Positions 25,850 to 34,469 of a DNA stretch of 64,000 nt are shown piece by piece. Under the pieces are notes generated by a model, which saw only the letters and a program-made list of their open reading frames with translations, was not told the origin of the DNA and ran no database searches. Every line of letters begins with the position of its first letter. The first letter of the stretch is position 1. Source of the stretch: Sediminicola sp037203765. GTDB lineage: Bacteria > Bacteroidota > Bacteroidia > Flavobacteriales > Flavobacteriaceae. The position numbers and the translations under genes are program-made. Location of the stretch: the NCBI RefSeq assembly GCF_037203765.1, contig NZ_JBBCAS010000004.1, positions 62,001 through 126,000 of the forward strand. Reading direction: 5' to 3'.

Positions 25850-26935
25850 CTACTTCATTGATTTTAGCACCTTTACTATTTTCTGGAGGTCTTTTTCTGT
25901 ATTGTAAATGTGAAAACTCAATCGGATTCCCCCTCCTCTTTGGGCGCAGAGCACATCTTTTTCCGTCAATAGTTGAAAAAGTTTTTCTCCCCCTTTAATA
26001 TTAAAAATAGTACTGTGGTCCTGACGGTTCACTACGGCCTCTTCCAACAGGCCCAAAGCCGATAATTCCTTTTTGGCCAATAGCGAAAGTTCCTTAAGAT
26101 GTGCCGTGACATGGTCCATGCCAATTTTATTCAGGAAATCCAATGAAAATTTAAGGCTCCCAAAATTCAGGGTATCCAAATGTCCAGGTTCAAAATGCTT
26201 GCTAAACGTAATATTATCTTTGGCGGACAAATCTATATTGGCAGAATTGAATCCAATGGATTTAGGAGTAAAATAGCTTTTAATCCCATCTTTGAACAAC
26301 ATGAAGCCGTTCCCATAACCTGCCAATAGCCATTTATAACCACTGGCGCCCAGAATATCTATCCCCGATTCCTCAAAGTGAAAACTTTCGGTACCACAGT
26401 ATTGCGTACCATCAGCAATTATGATCAAAGCGGGATAATCCTTCTTCAAGGTCTTTAAAAAACCCAGATCTATTTTAATACCATTGGTCCACTGCACCAG
26501 ACTCAGTGCCAATACGGTAATCCCCTTGGCTTTTACCGCTTCCAAGATATCCCGCTCCAATTGTTCCCCTATGCCAACCTTGAAAATGTTGAACCCCCTA
26601 TTTTCAAAGGGCCAATTCAGGGACGGATAATCCCCTTCCAGCAACAATACTTTCTGCTCTTTGGGCAAACCTTCCAACAAGAGATTCAAACCAATGGAAA
26701 AATTGGGCAGTAGGGCCACATTGGAGGGATCGCAACCGAAGAACTGTCCCACTGTTTTTCGTGTATTTCCAATCATTTTGTTCGATTTCGCCTTCATGAT
26801 GCTCCCTTCGATCAAAAAATCAAGGTCGTGCTCCTGACGCCAGTCCAACAAATCATCGTAGAGCAATCCTGAGGCGGCAGTATTGGCATAAACATATTGG
26901 TTGAGGATGGGAAACTGCTTTATGATCTTTTGCAT
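25850..26935 (-). CDS. Class V aminotransferase-fold PLP enzyme
   Basis: A 361-residue PLP enzyme of the NifS/SufS/isopenicillin-epimerase fold. K201 in ASGYKWLLAGYG is the Schiff-base lysine and D175 in IIADGTQYCG is the pyridinium-binding aspartate. It is shorter than SufS and lacks an obvious catalytic cysteine loop. Family members include cysteine desulfurases, kynureninases and the ergothioneine C-S lyase EgtE. It lies 0.5 kb beyond the egtB-egtD operon, on the opposite strand, so an EgtE-like role is conceivable but unproven. By sequence alone the reaction is undetermined. Confidence 0.75.
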   Translation of the reverse strand: MQKIIKQFPILNQYVYANTAASGLLYDDLLDWRQEHDLDFLIEGSIMKAKSNKMIGNTRKTVGQFFGCDPSNVALLPNFSIGLNLLLEGLPKEQKVLLLEGDYPSLNWPFENRGFNIFKVGIGEQLERDILEAVKAKGITVLALSLVQWTNGIKIDLGFLKTLKKDYPALIIIADGTQYCGTESFHFEESGIDILGASGYKWLLAGYGNGFMLFKDGIKSYFTPKSIGFNSANIDLSAKDNITFSKHFEPGHLDTLNFGSLKFSLDFLNKIGMDHVTAHLKELSLLAKKELSALGLLEEAVVNRQDHSTIFNIKGGEKLFQLLTEKDVLCAQRGGGIRLSFHIYNTEKDLQKIVKVLKSMK

Positions 26936-26966
26936 ATGGAACTGAAATGTGAATTGGTAATTGACT

Positions 26967-26974
26967 TATCTTTG
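26967..26974 (+). promoter_or_regulatory. -7 promoter element for the 2TM gene
   Basis: TATCTTTG matches TAnnTTTG and lies 20 bases before the ATG. No well-spaced -33 element is evident. Confidence 0.5.
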
Positions 26975-26994
26975 TAAGTAAAGATACTTATTCC

Positions 26995-27393
26995 ATGTTT
27001 TCCAAAAATAAAAAGACATCAAAAATAGATGTAGAACAACACGAGTTATTAGAACACGCCCACGTCAGAATCCGAGAGAAAAAAAGGTTGTACAACCATT
27101 TTATAGTCTTCCTGGTTGGGAGTGTTTTTTTGGTACTGATCAACAAAATTCTAAAATATGGGGAAGCCTATGATTGGTTTATCTGGGCCATTACCTTTTG
27201 GGCCTTCCTGTTTGTGATCCATGCGGTAAACGTACTACTTGCCAAAAAGTTTATGGGCCTGGATTGGGAACGTAGGCAGCGGGAAAAATTAGTCGAGAAA
27301 CAGAAGCAAAAGATTGCCGAAATCCAAAAAGAAATAGAGACGGAGTTTCCGCTGAGCAATATCAACCAAAAAAAAGATCAGTGGGAAAATTAA
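26995..27393 (+). CDS. 2TM-domain membrane protein
   Basis: A 132-residue protein with two transmembrane helices (about 37-52 and 60-82) after a charged N-terminus, and a coiled-coil-like charged tail (RRQREKLVEKQKQKIAEIQKEIE). The pattern ARVRI.EKKRLYNHFIVFLVGSVFLVLIN and the following FWAFLFVIHA fit the Bacteroidota 2TM domain. No known activity. It overlaps or abuts the start of folA and is probably cotranscribed with it. Confidence 0.75.
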   Translation: MFSKNKKTSKIDVEQHELLEHAHVRIREKKRLYNHFIVFLVGSVFLVLINKILKYGEAYDWFIWAITFWAFLFVIHAVNVLLAKKFMGLDWERRQREKLVEKQKQKIAEIQKEIETEFPLSNINQKKDQWEN

Positions 27394-27881
27394 TCATGAT
27401 AGCCGCCGTAGCGGAGAACAATGCCCTTGGCAAGGACAACGACCTCTTGTGGCACCTTCCGGACGATTTTAAACGTTTCAAGACCTTGACCACCGGACAT
27501 AAGATTGTCATGGGAAGAAAGACTTTTGAGAGCTTTCCCAAACCTTTGCCCAATAGACACCATATCATCATTACCAGGGACAAGGATTACCATGTGGAAC
27601 ACCCCAATTGCACCATTGTACACTCCTTAGGGGACGCTTTGGATTTAGTAAAAGGTGAGGACACCTCTTTTATTATAGGCGGTGGAGAAATCTACACCCT
27701 GGCCATGCCATTTTGCGATGTTCTGGAGGTTACCAGGGTTCATGGAACCTATGATGCCGATGCTTATTTCCCTACCATAGATCCATCGGTCTGGACATTG
27801 GAACGCGAAGAATATCATGCGAAGGATGAAAAGCACGCTGTAGATTTCACCTATAGGACCTTTATTAGGAAAGGTATTTAG
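27381..27881 (+). CDS. folA: Dihydrofolate reductase
   Basis: A DHFR of about 160 residues reducing dihydrofolate for thymidylate and one-carbon metabolism. AENNALGKDNDLLWHLPDDFKRFK includes the substrate-binding acid, and GHKIVMGRKTFESF binds NADPH; IIGGGEIYTLAMP follows. The start is uncertain. GTG at 27381 (overlapping the 2TM stop by 13 bases) gives MGKLIMIAAVAEN, keeping the first beta strand. ATG at 27396 gives MIAAVAEN, which would trim it. I chose GTG. The gene ends overlapping the convergent murI by four bases. Confidence 0.93.
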   Translation: MGKLIMIAAVAENNALGKDNDLLWHLPDDFKRFKTLTTGHKIVMGRKTFESFPKPLPNRHHIIITRDKDYHVEHPNCTIVHSLGDALDLVKGEDTSFIIGGGEIYTLAMPFCDVLEVTRVHGTYDADAYFPTIDPSVWTLEREEYHAKDEKHAVDFTYRTFIRKGI

Positions 27882-28675
27882 AAATCCAGATAGGCCGTTT
27901 TATGCTTGGCCTCCACATCAGAGAGAAAACTGGCCAGAATATCAGGATCTGCATTGGTATAAAATTGGTGATCCCCCTCTTTCTCCGGATTTGCCAAAAG
28001 GTTGTTCTCCTTTAATATGGCCATGGTCTGCCTAGCAATGGCGGCACCGGAATCCAAAATTTCCACATGTGGCGGAATCATTTCTTTAAGTACCGGGATC
28101 AGATAAGGATAATGCGTACAGCCCAGTACCAAGTAATCCATACCGGCAGCCAACATAGGCTCCAGATAGGTCTGTAACAATTTCTTTGTTTCCTCTGAAT
28201 GTACCTTCCCAGCTTCAATCAAGGGCACCAGTCCGGTACCCACCTGCACAACCTTGTTGATATGGCCCGCATGGTTCTGTGATGTGGCAAAAAAGAGTTC
28301 GCTGGATAAGGTACCCTTGGTAGCCAACACCCCAACCGTCTTTGATTTGGAACGCAGTGCAGCAGGTTTTATCGCCGGCTCTGTTCCAATAAAGGGAACG
28401 TTATACTGTTTTCGAACATGGGAGATGGCGTTGGTCGTTGCCGTATTACAGGCCACAACGATCAGCTTGCAGCCTCTTGACAACAAAAAGTCGATGTTCT
28501 TGACACTCAACTGCAGAATCTCCTCTTTTGATTTTTCACCGTAGGGGGCATTTTTGCTATCCGCCAAATAAATGGTATCCTCATTGGGGAGCAATTTCTC
28601 AATTTCCCTCCAAACCGAAGTACCTCCCACGCCAGAATCAAAAATGCCGATTGGCCTATTATCCATATTGCTCAT
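27878..28675 (-). CDS. murI: Glutamate racemase
   Basis: A 265-residue MurI, converting L- to D-glutamate for peptidoglycan. The two catalytic cysteines are C76 in VVACNTATTNA and C186 in LVLGCTHYPYL. The N-terminal GIFDSGVGG and the acidic loop ADSKNAPYGEK are present. Three ATG starts occur within five codons; the first is shown. It is the last gene before the ompH pair in a cell-envelope cluster, but a terminator lies between them. Its stop overlaps that of convergent folA. Confidence 0.95.
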   Translation of the reverse strand: MSNMDNRPIGIFDSGVGGTSVWREIEKLLPNEDTIYLADSKNAPYGEKSKEEILQLSVKNIDFLLSRGCKLIVVACNTATTNAISHVRKQYNVPFIGTEPAIKPAALRSKSKTVGVLATKGTLSSELFFATSQNHAGHINKVVQVGTGLVPLIEAGKVHSEETKKLLQTYLEPMLAAGMDYLVLGCTHYPYLIPVLKEMIPPHVEILDSGAAIARQTMAILKENNLLANPEKEGDHQFYTNADPDILASFLSDVEAKHKTAYLDF

Positions 28676-28770
28676 TCTGCAATTAAAAGTATGAAGTTAC
28701 ACCCTAATTCCCATAGGAAATTTTATAAAATATAGTATTGGGAACAACCGTGTACGATGTGCTAAAATAA

Positions 28771-28802
28771 AAAAACCACACAATTGCTTGTGTGGTTTTT
28801 TA
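28771..28802 (-). terminator. Terminator after ompH
   Basis: A 13-bp perfect stem AAAAACCACACAA / TTGTGTGGTTTTT with loop TTGC follows the ompH stop. It is symmetric, with A and T runs on the two sides, so it may act in both directions. It separates the ompH pair from murI. Confidence 0.92.
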
Positions 28803-28822
28803 TGTGATAAGGTTCTAATTTC

Positions 28823-29332
28823 TTAGAAGCCCAATTGCTTCTTCACATCTGGCAACAGGTCTTTTCCTTTGGCCACGATCAATCCACCACCTTGGGTAGC
28901 ATCGATCACATAGTCGTATCCTAGGGAAGCGGCAACTTTTTCAATCGCTGCTTTGGCTTTCTCGGTGATAGGACCCATTAGCTCACCTTGCTTCTTTTGC
29001 AATTCTTGGTAAGCAGCCTGCTCGGCCTCTTTGATGTTCTTGTCGAATCCTTGTAATTCCAAAGCTCTCTTCTCGTTCTCTTCTGGAGTCTTGGAAGCAG
29101 ATTCGTTGGAATACTGGGTATACTTATTTTTAAGTTCGGTCATAGAACTTTCGATATCGGCCCTATATGTTTCCTGTAATTTTTTCAATTCTGCTTGTGC
29201 CTTTTTCATTTCGGGCATTTGAGACAATAGTTGTTCCACATTGATATGTGCTACCTTGCTCTGAGCGTTGACAAAACTAGTAGCTCCTACAAACAATACA
29301 ATCGCTACAGCTATTTTCTTTAAGTGTTTCAT
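28823..29332 (-). CDS. OmpH/Skp-family periplasmic chaperone (short)
   Basis: A 169-residue Skp-like protein with a signal peptide (MKHLKKIAVAIVLFVGATSFVNAQ), then KVAHINVEQLLSQMPEMKKAQ and long charged coiled coil, ending in YDYVIDATQGGGLIVAKG and DLLPDVKKQLGF. Skp trimers hold unfolded outer-membrane proteins in the periplasm. It is the second of two adjacent paralogs and is downstream of bamA, the barrel-insertion machine, which fits a shared job. Confidence 0.92.
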   Translation of the reverse strand: MKHLKKIAVAIVLFVGATSFVNAQSKVAHINVEQLLSQMPEMKKAQAELKKLQETYRADIESSMTELKNKYTQYSNESASKTPEENEKRALELQGFDKNIKEAEQAAYQELQKKQGELMGPITEKAKAAIEKVAASLGYDYVIDATQGGGLIVAKGKDLLPDVKKQLGF

Positions 29333-29392
29333 GATTTTGATTACTATTTACGTGTTAAATTAATGGTTTCAAACTTCTATATGTGTCAATTC

Positions 29393-30223
29393 CTAGTTGA
29401 CGGTATCCTTCTTTACTTCGCCTTCTTTTCTTTCTTCTGCTTTCGCTTTTCTTTGGGCCTCACGTTCCTCGAGCAATTTTTTACGTCTTTCCTCGTAGGC
29501 TTTTTTGCGCTCTTCCCTTAATTTCAACTGCTCCGCTCTTTTTTCCTCTGCACTTTGCTCCCTTGCTTTTTGAGCAGCCTCCGCATTTTGAATCCTTTCC
29601 TGTAACTCCTCGCTGATGACCTCTTCTTCCGGTTCGTCGTCACCTCCAAACGCATCCAAGCGACTATCTACATCATTCCCATTCAAAGGCTTGCTGATTC
29701 TCCTGGTCCTAGCAATACCTCTGAGCACCAAGTCACTGATATCGTGCCTTTTTTCGGAATACAACATTACAACATCCGCAGAACTATCAAAAATAAAATC
29801 ATATTTTTTGTTGGCACCAATCTTCTGGACCTCATTAAAAACCTGATCTTGTATGGGCTGTATCAATCTGCGCTTTTGCAAGACCAGATCCCCTTGGGGT
29901 CCAAAACGATCTTGTTGGTATTGAAACATTTCATTCTCCAGCACTTGAATCTCCTCTTCCCTTTCAGCAATCAGCTCATTGGTCAAAAGTACCTTTTCGG
30001 CCATTAGATCCTTCTTCATCTGCTCTACAACGCTCTGCTTTTGTTCTATCTCCACTTTCCATTTCTGGACCTTGCCCTCCAACTGTGCATTGGCTTCCCG
30101 ATACTCCTCTACATTTTCCAAGATGTATTCCATATCCACATAACCGATTCTTACCCCACGTTGGGCAAAAATGGCTGTAGAGAAGAATACAGCTGCTATA
30201 ATTAAAAGAACTTTCGTTTTCAT
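29393..30223 (-). CDS. OmpH/Skp-family protein (long, charged tail)
   Basis: A 276-residue OmpH protein. It has a signal peptide (MKTKVLLIIAAVFFSTAIFAQ), the Skp-like start RVGYVDMEYILENVEEY, and a coiled-coil arm. The end of the Skp domain is near residue 170 (YDFIFDSSADVVMLYSEKRHDISD). The last ~100 residues are an extra acidic/basic tail (EERKKAYEERRKKLLEEREA), which the neighbouring paralog lacks. It lies 60 bases upstream of the short ompH and 105 bases after bamA, so all three probably share an operon. The tail's role is unknown. Confidence 0.9.
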   Translation of the reverse strand: MKTKVLLIIAAVFFSTAIFAQRGVRIGYVDMEYILENVEEYREANAQLEGKVQKWKVEIEQKQSVVEQMKKDLMAEKVLLTNELIAEREEEIQVLENEMFQYQQDRFGPQGDLVLQKRRLIQPIQDQVFNEVQKIGANKKYDFIFDSSADVVMLYSEKRHDISDLVLRGIARTRRISKPLNGNDVDSRLDAFGGDDEPEEEVISEELQERIQNAEAAQKAREQSAEEKRAEQLKLREERKKAYEERRKKLLEEREAQRKAKAEERKEGEVKKDTVN

Positions 30224-30328
30224 CCTGTTTACTTTTTAGTATATAGAAAATATCGTGCCAAAATAAGTAAATAATTTAAAATGAATATATTTCATATCAA
30301 AGCACGTATGGGAAAGCCCTTTGGTTTC

Positions 30329-32905
30329 TTAGAATTGCTGTCCGATAATAAAGTGGGTCTGCCATCCGCTGGGACCAACAGAACCTGGAATATTATCACT
30401 ATCAAATCCGTAACCAAAATCTATTCCCAAAAGACCAAAGGCTGGCATAAAGATACGCAATCCTACCCCTGCAGATCTTTTAATCTGAAATGGATCAAAA
30501 TTACTAAAACTGTTGAAGGAGTTACCACCTTCCAAAAAGGCAAGGCCATATATGGAGGCCGATGGCTTAAGGGTCAAAGGATACCTCAATTCCAAAGAGA
30601 ACTTATTGTATACAACCCCACCTTCTTGCTCCTGCCTTCCGGTAGCTTGATTTATGGTAAAAGGTGTTAAAGATTGATTTTCATAACCTCTTAACTGCAC
30701 TACATCCCTACCATCCAGGGTAAAGTTACCCAGACCGTCTCCACCAACAAAGAAACGCTCAAAAGGTACATTGCCAATGGCGCTATTGTAATTACCTAGG
30801 AAACCAAATTCTGCATTGGTTCTCAAAACCAACTTATCCACTAGATTGGTATACCAATCTCCCTTGAATTTCACCTTATAATACTCTTGCCATTTAAAAC
30901 GTTCACGATCTACCGCTTCCAAAGCCTCCACATCCTGATTTTCAATGGCCGTCTGCTCATCTTCATTTAATTGGGAATAATCCTTGCCATTAAACAGAGA
31001 ATAAGGAGGAGTAAATTTGGCCGTGATCTCAAAACTAGAACCTCCAAGCGGAAAGATAGGGTTAGGTCCTGAGGATTTACGGGACAACCCAAAAGTATAT
31101 GCCAAAGAGTTCGATTTTCCATTTCCAAAATTGAACAATCCAATATTGTAATCCTGGAAGTCATATAATTGATAGCTCAAAGAGTGTGATATCGTAAAGA
31201 AATCGTCTGGCCACTGCAAACGTTTGGCCAAACCTAGTGAAACACCAGTAATGGAAAACTGCCTATCCTTATCTATATCTCTATTTACAAAATCAAATTG
31301 AAACTGTTGTGTCCTTGAAAGCGACATGTTGAACCTTACCGGTTTTTTACCACCCAACCAAGGTTCGGAAAAGTTAAGGCTATACACCCTAAAAGTCCTA
31401 CTGGCCTGTAAACGCAAGGACATGGTCTGCCCATCTCCCATCGGAACCGGTTTATAGGCCTCGCCATTAAATATATTCCTCAAAGAGAAATTACTAAAGG
31501 ATAGCCCTAAGGTACCAATGAACCCACCGCCACCATAACCACCTTGCAATTCTATCTGGCTTGATCCGGATTCCACCAAGCTATAGTTGATGTCCACTGT
31601 ACCGTCATTCGGGTTTGGATTGATAATGTCTGGCTTGATGTTCTCTGCATCAAAGAAGCCCAACTGGCCCAATTCACGGATACTACGGATTATATTGTCC
31701 TTGCTGTACTTCTGTCCGGGACGAGTCCTAAGTTCCCTAAAAATAACATGGTCATTGGTCTTGTCGTTTCCTTCAACTGTTACATGGTTCAAGAAAGTTT
31801 CCTTCCCTTCAATAATACGGATCTCAAAATTGATGGTATCGTTTTGGGCAGAAATCTCCACTGGGTTTACGCTGGAGAACAGGTATCCATTGTTCTGATA
31901 TAAATTGGTAATATCCTCACCATCAGGTTTGCTATCATCTGCAATACGCTTTTTCAGTAATACCCCATTATAGGTATCTCCTTTTTTAATACCCAAAACT
32001 TGGCCCAAGATACGGTCCGAATACACGGTGTTTCCAACAAAGTCTATATCCCCAAAGTAATATTTGTTGCCCTCTTCTACCTGAATTTTAAGTTTGATAT
32101 TATTCTCGTCTACCTTTACAATGGTATCGGAAATTACCCTGGCATCCCTGAATCCGTTTTCGGCATACTTCTCAATCAATGAAGTCAGATCCTCCTTGTA
32201 GTCGGCCTCAATATATTTGGATTTCTTCCAGAAGCGGTAGAATTTCTTTTGCTTTGTATTCTTTAGGGATTTGGCCAGTTTTTTATCGGAAAGCTGTTCA
32301 TTTCCAACAAACTCAATATCGTTGATCTTAACCTTATCCCCCTTTTTGATGTTGATCACCATTTTCTGGGTATTGCTACCAACGGTATCCGCAGCAGTAG
32401 CAATGGTGACCTTGGTGTTCAGGTATCCTTGCTTTTTATACTTGTTCTGAAGGTAGTTTTTGGTATTGGCAATTAAACTTTCCGTGATTTTCTTGCCTTT
32501 TTTAAGGTCAGTATCCTTAATAATATCCTCTACCTTTCTTTTCTTGACACCATAAACGGTAACTTCTGACAAGGTTGGGCGTTCCAGAATATTCAGTTCA
32601 AGAAATATTTTATCGTCCTCAATATTGGTAATATAAAAGGCAATATCACTAAAAAGCTCCAAGCCCCACAACTTGTTGATTACGGCACTAATTTCTTCAC
32701 CCGGAATGGTAATGGGCTGTCCTTCCCTAAGTCCGGTATAGGTTTTTACCGTCTGCTCGTTGTAACTCTGTAGGCCCGTTACTTCCAGGCCTCCCAAAAT
32801 ATACCTTTTCCCATCCTCATAGGACGTGTCCTGTGCGGTGGTCAAAGTGGTAAAAAAAAGGAGTAGGATTGTTGTTAAAAGTTCAAAGGATATGAACTTT
32901 CTCAT
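30329..32905 (-). CDS. bamA: Outer membrane protein assembly factor BamA
   Basis: An 858-residue BamA, inserting beta-barrel proteins into the outer membrane. The start MRKFISFELLTTILLLFFTTLTTAQ is a signal peptide; an upstream in-frame start would add 11 residues and overlap uppS. POTRA repeats occupy about 25-420 (e.g. INDIEFVGNEQLSDKKLAKSL). The barrel follows, with the L6 motif VVQLRGYENQSL (canonical VRGF/Y), and the protein ends in an aromatic-rich last strand with terminal Phe (FIIGQQF). It is downstream of uppS by five bases. Confidence 0.95.
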   Translation of the reverse strand: MRKFISFELLTTILLLFFTTLTTAQDTSYEDGKRYILGGLEVTGLQSYNEQTVKTYTGLREGQPITIPGEEISAVINKLWGLELFSDIAFYITNIEDDKIFLELNILERPTLSEVTVYGVKKRKVEDIIKDTDLKKGKKITESLIANTKNYLQNKYKKQGYLNTKVTIATAADTVGSNTQKMVINIKKGDKVKINDIEFVGNEQLSDKKLAKSLKNTKQKKFYRFWKKSKYIEADYKEDLTSLIEKYAENGFRDARVISDTIVKVDENNIKLKIQVEEGNKYYFGDIDFVGNTVYSDRILGQVLGIKKGDTYNGVLLKKRIADDSKPDGEDITNLYQNNGYLFSSVNPVEISAQNDTINFEIRIIEGKETFLNHVTVEGNDKTNDHVIFRELRTRPGQKYSKDNIIRSIRELGQLGFFDAENIKPDIINPNPNDGTVDINYSLVESGSSQIELQGGYGGGGFIGTLGLSFSNFSLRNIFNGEAYKPVPMGDGQTMSLRLQASRTFRVYSLNFSEPWLGGKKPVRFNMSLSRTQQFQFDFVNRDIDKDRQFSITGVSLGLAKRLQWPDDFFTISHSLSYQLYDFQDYNIGLFNFGNGKSNSLAYTFGLSRKSSGPNPIFPLGGSSFEITAKFTPPYSLFNGKDYSQLNEDEQTAIENQDVEALEAVDRERFKWQEYYKVKFKGDWYTNLVDKLVLRTNAEFGFLGNYNSAIGNVPFERFFVGGDGLGNFTLDGRDVVQLRGYENQSLTPFTINQATGRQEQEGGVVYNKFSLELRYPLTLKPSASIYGLAFLEGGNSFNSFSNFDPFQIKRSAGVGLRIFMPAFGLLGIDFGYGFDSDNIPGSVGPSGWQTHFIIGQQF

Positions 32906-32909
32906 ATCG

Positions 32910-33653
32910 CTAGTTAAGTTGTTCGCTAGTTTTTCCAAATCTTCGTTCTCTGTTTTGGTAATTTATAATGGCCTCTACCAAATGATGCTCTTTAAAATCG
33001 GGCCAAAATACATCAATAAAATATAATTCGGCATATGCAATCTGCCAAAGTAAAAAGTTGCTTATTCTATGCTCTCCGCTAGTCCTAATTAGCAGGTCCA
33101 CATCGGGCAAATCATGCGTGTAAAGATGGTTATTTATAATCGTTTCGTCAATCTTTTCGGGAGAAATTATATTATTTTTAACTTTGATACTTATTTGCTC
33201 CACGGCGTTCCTAATCTCCTCCCTTGCGCCATAGCTCAGGGCCAAGGTAAGGGTCATTCCAGAATTTTCCGCCGTTTTGTCCATCACTTCTTTCAGCTCC
33301 TTATTGGCCTTCTTTGGCAAGGAGTCTATATTCCCTATGGCGTTTAAACGGATATTGTTCTTGTTCAGGGTTTTGAGCTCTTTTTTCAAGGAAGAGACCA
33401 AAATTTTCATCAGGGTATCCACTTCAATTTTGGGCCTATTCCAATTTTCCGTGGAAAAAGTGTACAGAGTGAGGTATCCGATACCGATCTTAGCACAATT
33501 TTCCACAGTTTCCCTAACCGTTTTCACGCCGTTCTCATGACCGAAAACACGTAGTTTTCCCTGTTTTTTGGCCCACCTTCCATTGCCGTCCATGATAATG
33601 GCCAGATGCGCTGGTAAATTCTGATTTTTGATATCTTCCAAAGTGTTCATCAT
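32910..33653 (-). CDS. uppS: Isoprenyl transferase (undecaprenyl diphosphate synthase)
   Basis: A 247-residue cis-prenyltransferase. The motif HLAIIMDGNGRWAKKQG carries the catalytic Asp and the FPP-binding residues, and LYTFSTENW and RTSGEHRISNFLLWQIAYAELYF complete the signature. It makes the lipid carrier used for peptidoglycan and other polymers. Its neighbours are bamA and an outer-membrane DUF6089 protein, so the cluster covers cell-envelope assembly. Two adjacent ATGs open the gene; the second is as good. Confidence 0.96.
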   Translation of the reverse strand: MMNTLEDIKNQNLPAHLAIIMDGNGRWAKKQGKLRVFGHENGVKTVRETVENCAKIGIGYLTLYTFSTENWNRPKIEVDTLMKILVSSLKKELKTLNKNNIRLNAIGNIDSLPKKANKELKEVMDKTAENSGMTLTLALSYGAREEIRNAVEQISIKVKNNIISPEKIDETIINNHLYTHDLPDVDLLIRTSGEHRISNFLLWQIAYAELYFIDVFWPDFKEHHLVEAIINYQNRERRFGKTSEQLN

Positions 33654-33659
33654 CCCATA

Positions 33660-34352
33660 TTACTCAAAGCAATCACGGCAAGGTTTCCTACCAAAGGTAT
33701 AGGTCAGGGTCAACCCTGAAAAAACGTACCAATCATCACTAAAAACATTCCCAAATCTAAACTGTTCATAATTGGATCCCGCAGGGTTACTGCCATCCAA
33801 ATTATCTGTAAAGGTATATCTCCCTCCTATTTCCGCACCTAAAATCAGGTACTGGTTTATTCTTGCCTTGGCACCTACCGTCATAGGAATCGCAAAAGAA
33901 CCATCTCTTTGCCCTCCTTCAATCTCCTGCAACTGCCCTGCATCAAAATAAGCGTAATCATACCTAAAGTACGTTAGCCCGGTATACAGATAAGGCGTGA
34001 ATGCCGGTCCCAACCGATGTAAATTGTACTCCACAAAATTAAATTCCAATCCTGCGGACACTTCCAAGATGGAATTGTCCATCACATAACCCCTATTTTG
34101 TCTCGAGGGCATGTCCGATTTAAAATCATCGGCAGTGAACTTACCATATATAGCGCTTGCACGCCAAGCATACCTTTTGCTTTTATTCCATTTGAACAAC
34201 CCACCGACGGCCGGGCCCGAGGGCAAAATATAATTGCTCCTACCCACATCCCCTATATTATTTGCACCTCCGGCAAAAACACCGACTTCGTAGGTCTGCG
34301 CGCTCAATTGACCAAATAACATGGCTAGAATTACAACAAAAAATGTCCTCAT
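33660..34352 (-). CDS. DUF6089 outer-membrane beta-barrel protein
   Basis: A 230-residue protein with a signal peptide (MRTFFVVILAMLFGQLSAQ) and DUF6089 sequence: TYEVGVFAGGANNIGDVG, NSILEVSAGLEFNFVEYNLHRLGPAFTPYLYTGLTYFRYD. It alternates polar and aromatic residues like a small barrel. The end is TYTFGRKPCRDCFE, with a paired-cysteine tail that is periplasmic or external. The position between nadK and uppS recurs in flavobacteria. Function unknown; I assume outer-membrane location. Confidence 0.85.
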   Translation of the reverse strand: MRTFFVVILAMLFGQLSAQTYEVGVFAGGANNIGDVGRSNYILPSGPAVGGLFKWNKSKRYAWRASAIYGKFTADDFKSDMPSRQNRGYVMDNSILEVSAGLEFNFVEYNLHRLGPAFTPYLYTGLTYFRYDYAYFDAGQLQEIEGGQRDGSFAIPMTVGAKARINQYLILGAEIGGRYTFTDNLDGSNPAGSNYEQFRFGNVFSDDWYVFSGLTLTYTFGRKPCRDCFE

Positions 34353-34469
34353 AAATCCTAAAAGTTTGCAAATATAACCATTTCAGCTTTTTAGCCTAGT
34401 TAAATGAGCATACATGTGTTCTCAATTTGATAAACAATTTTTAGCTTCGTTTATTGTCCAAGACAGGGG

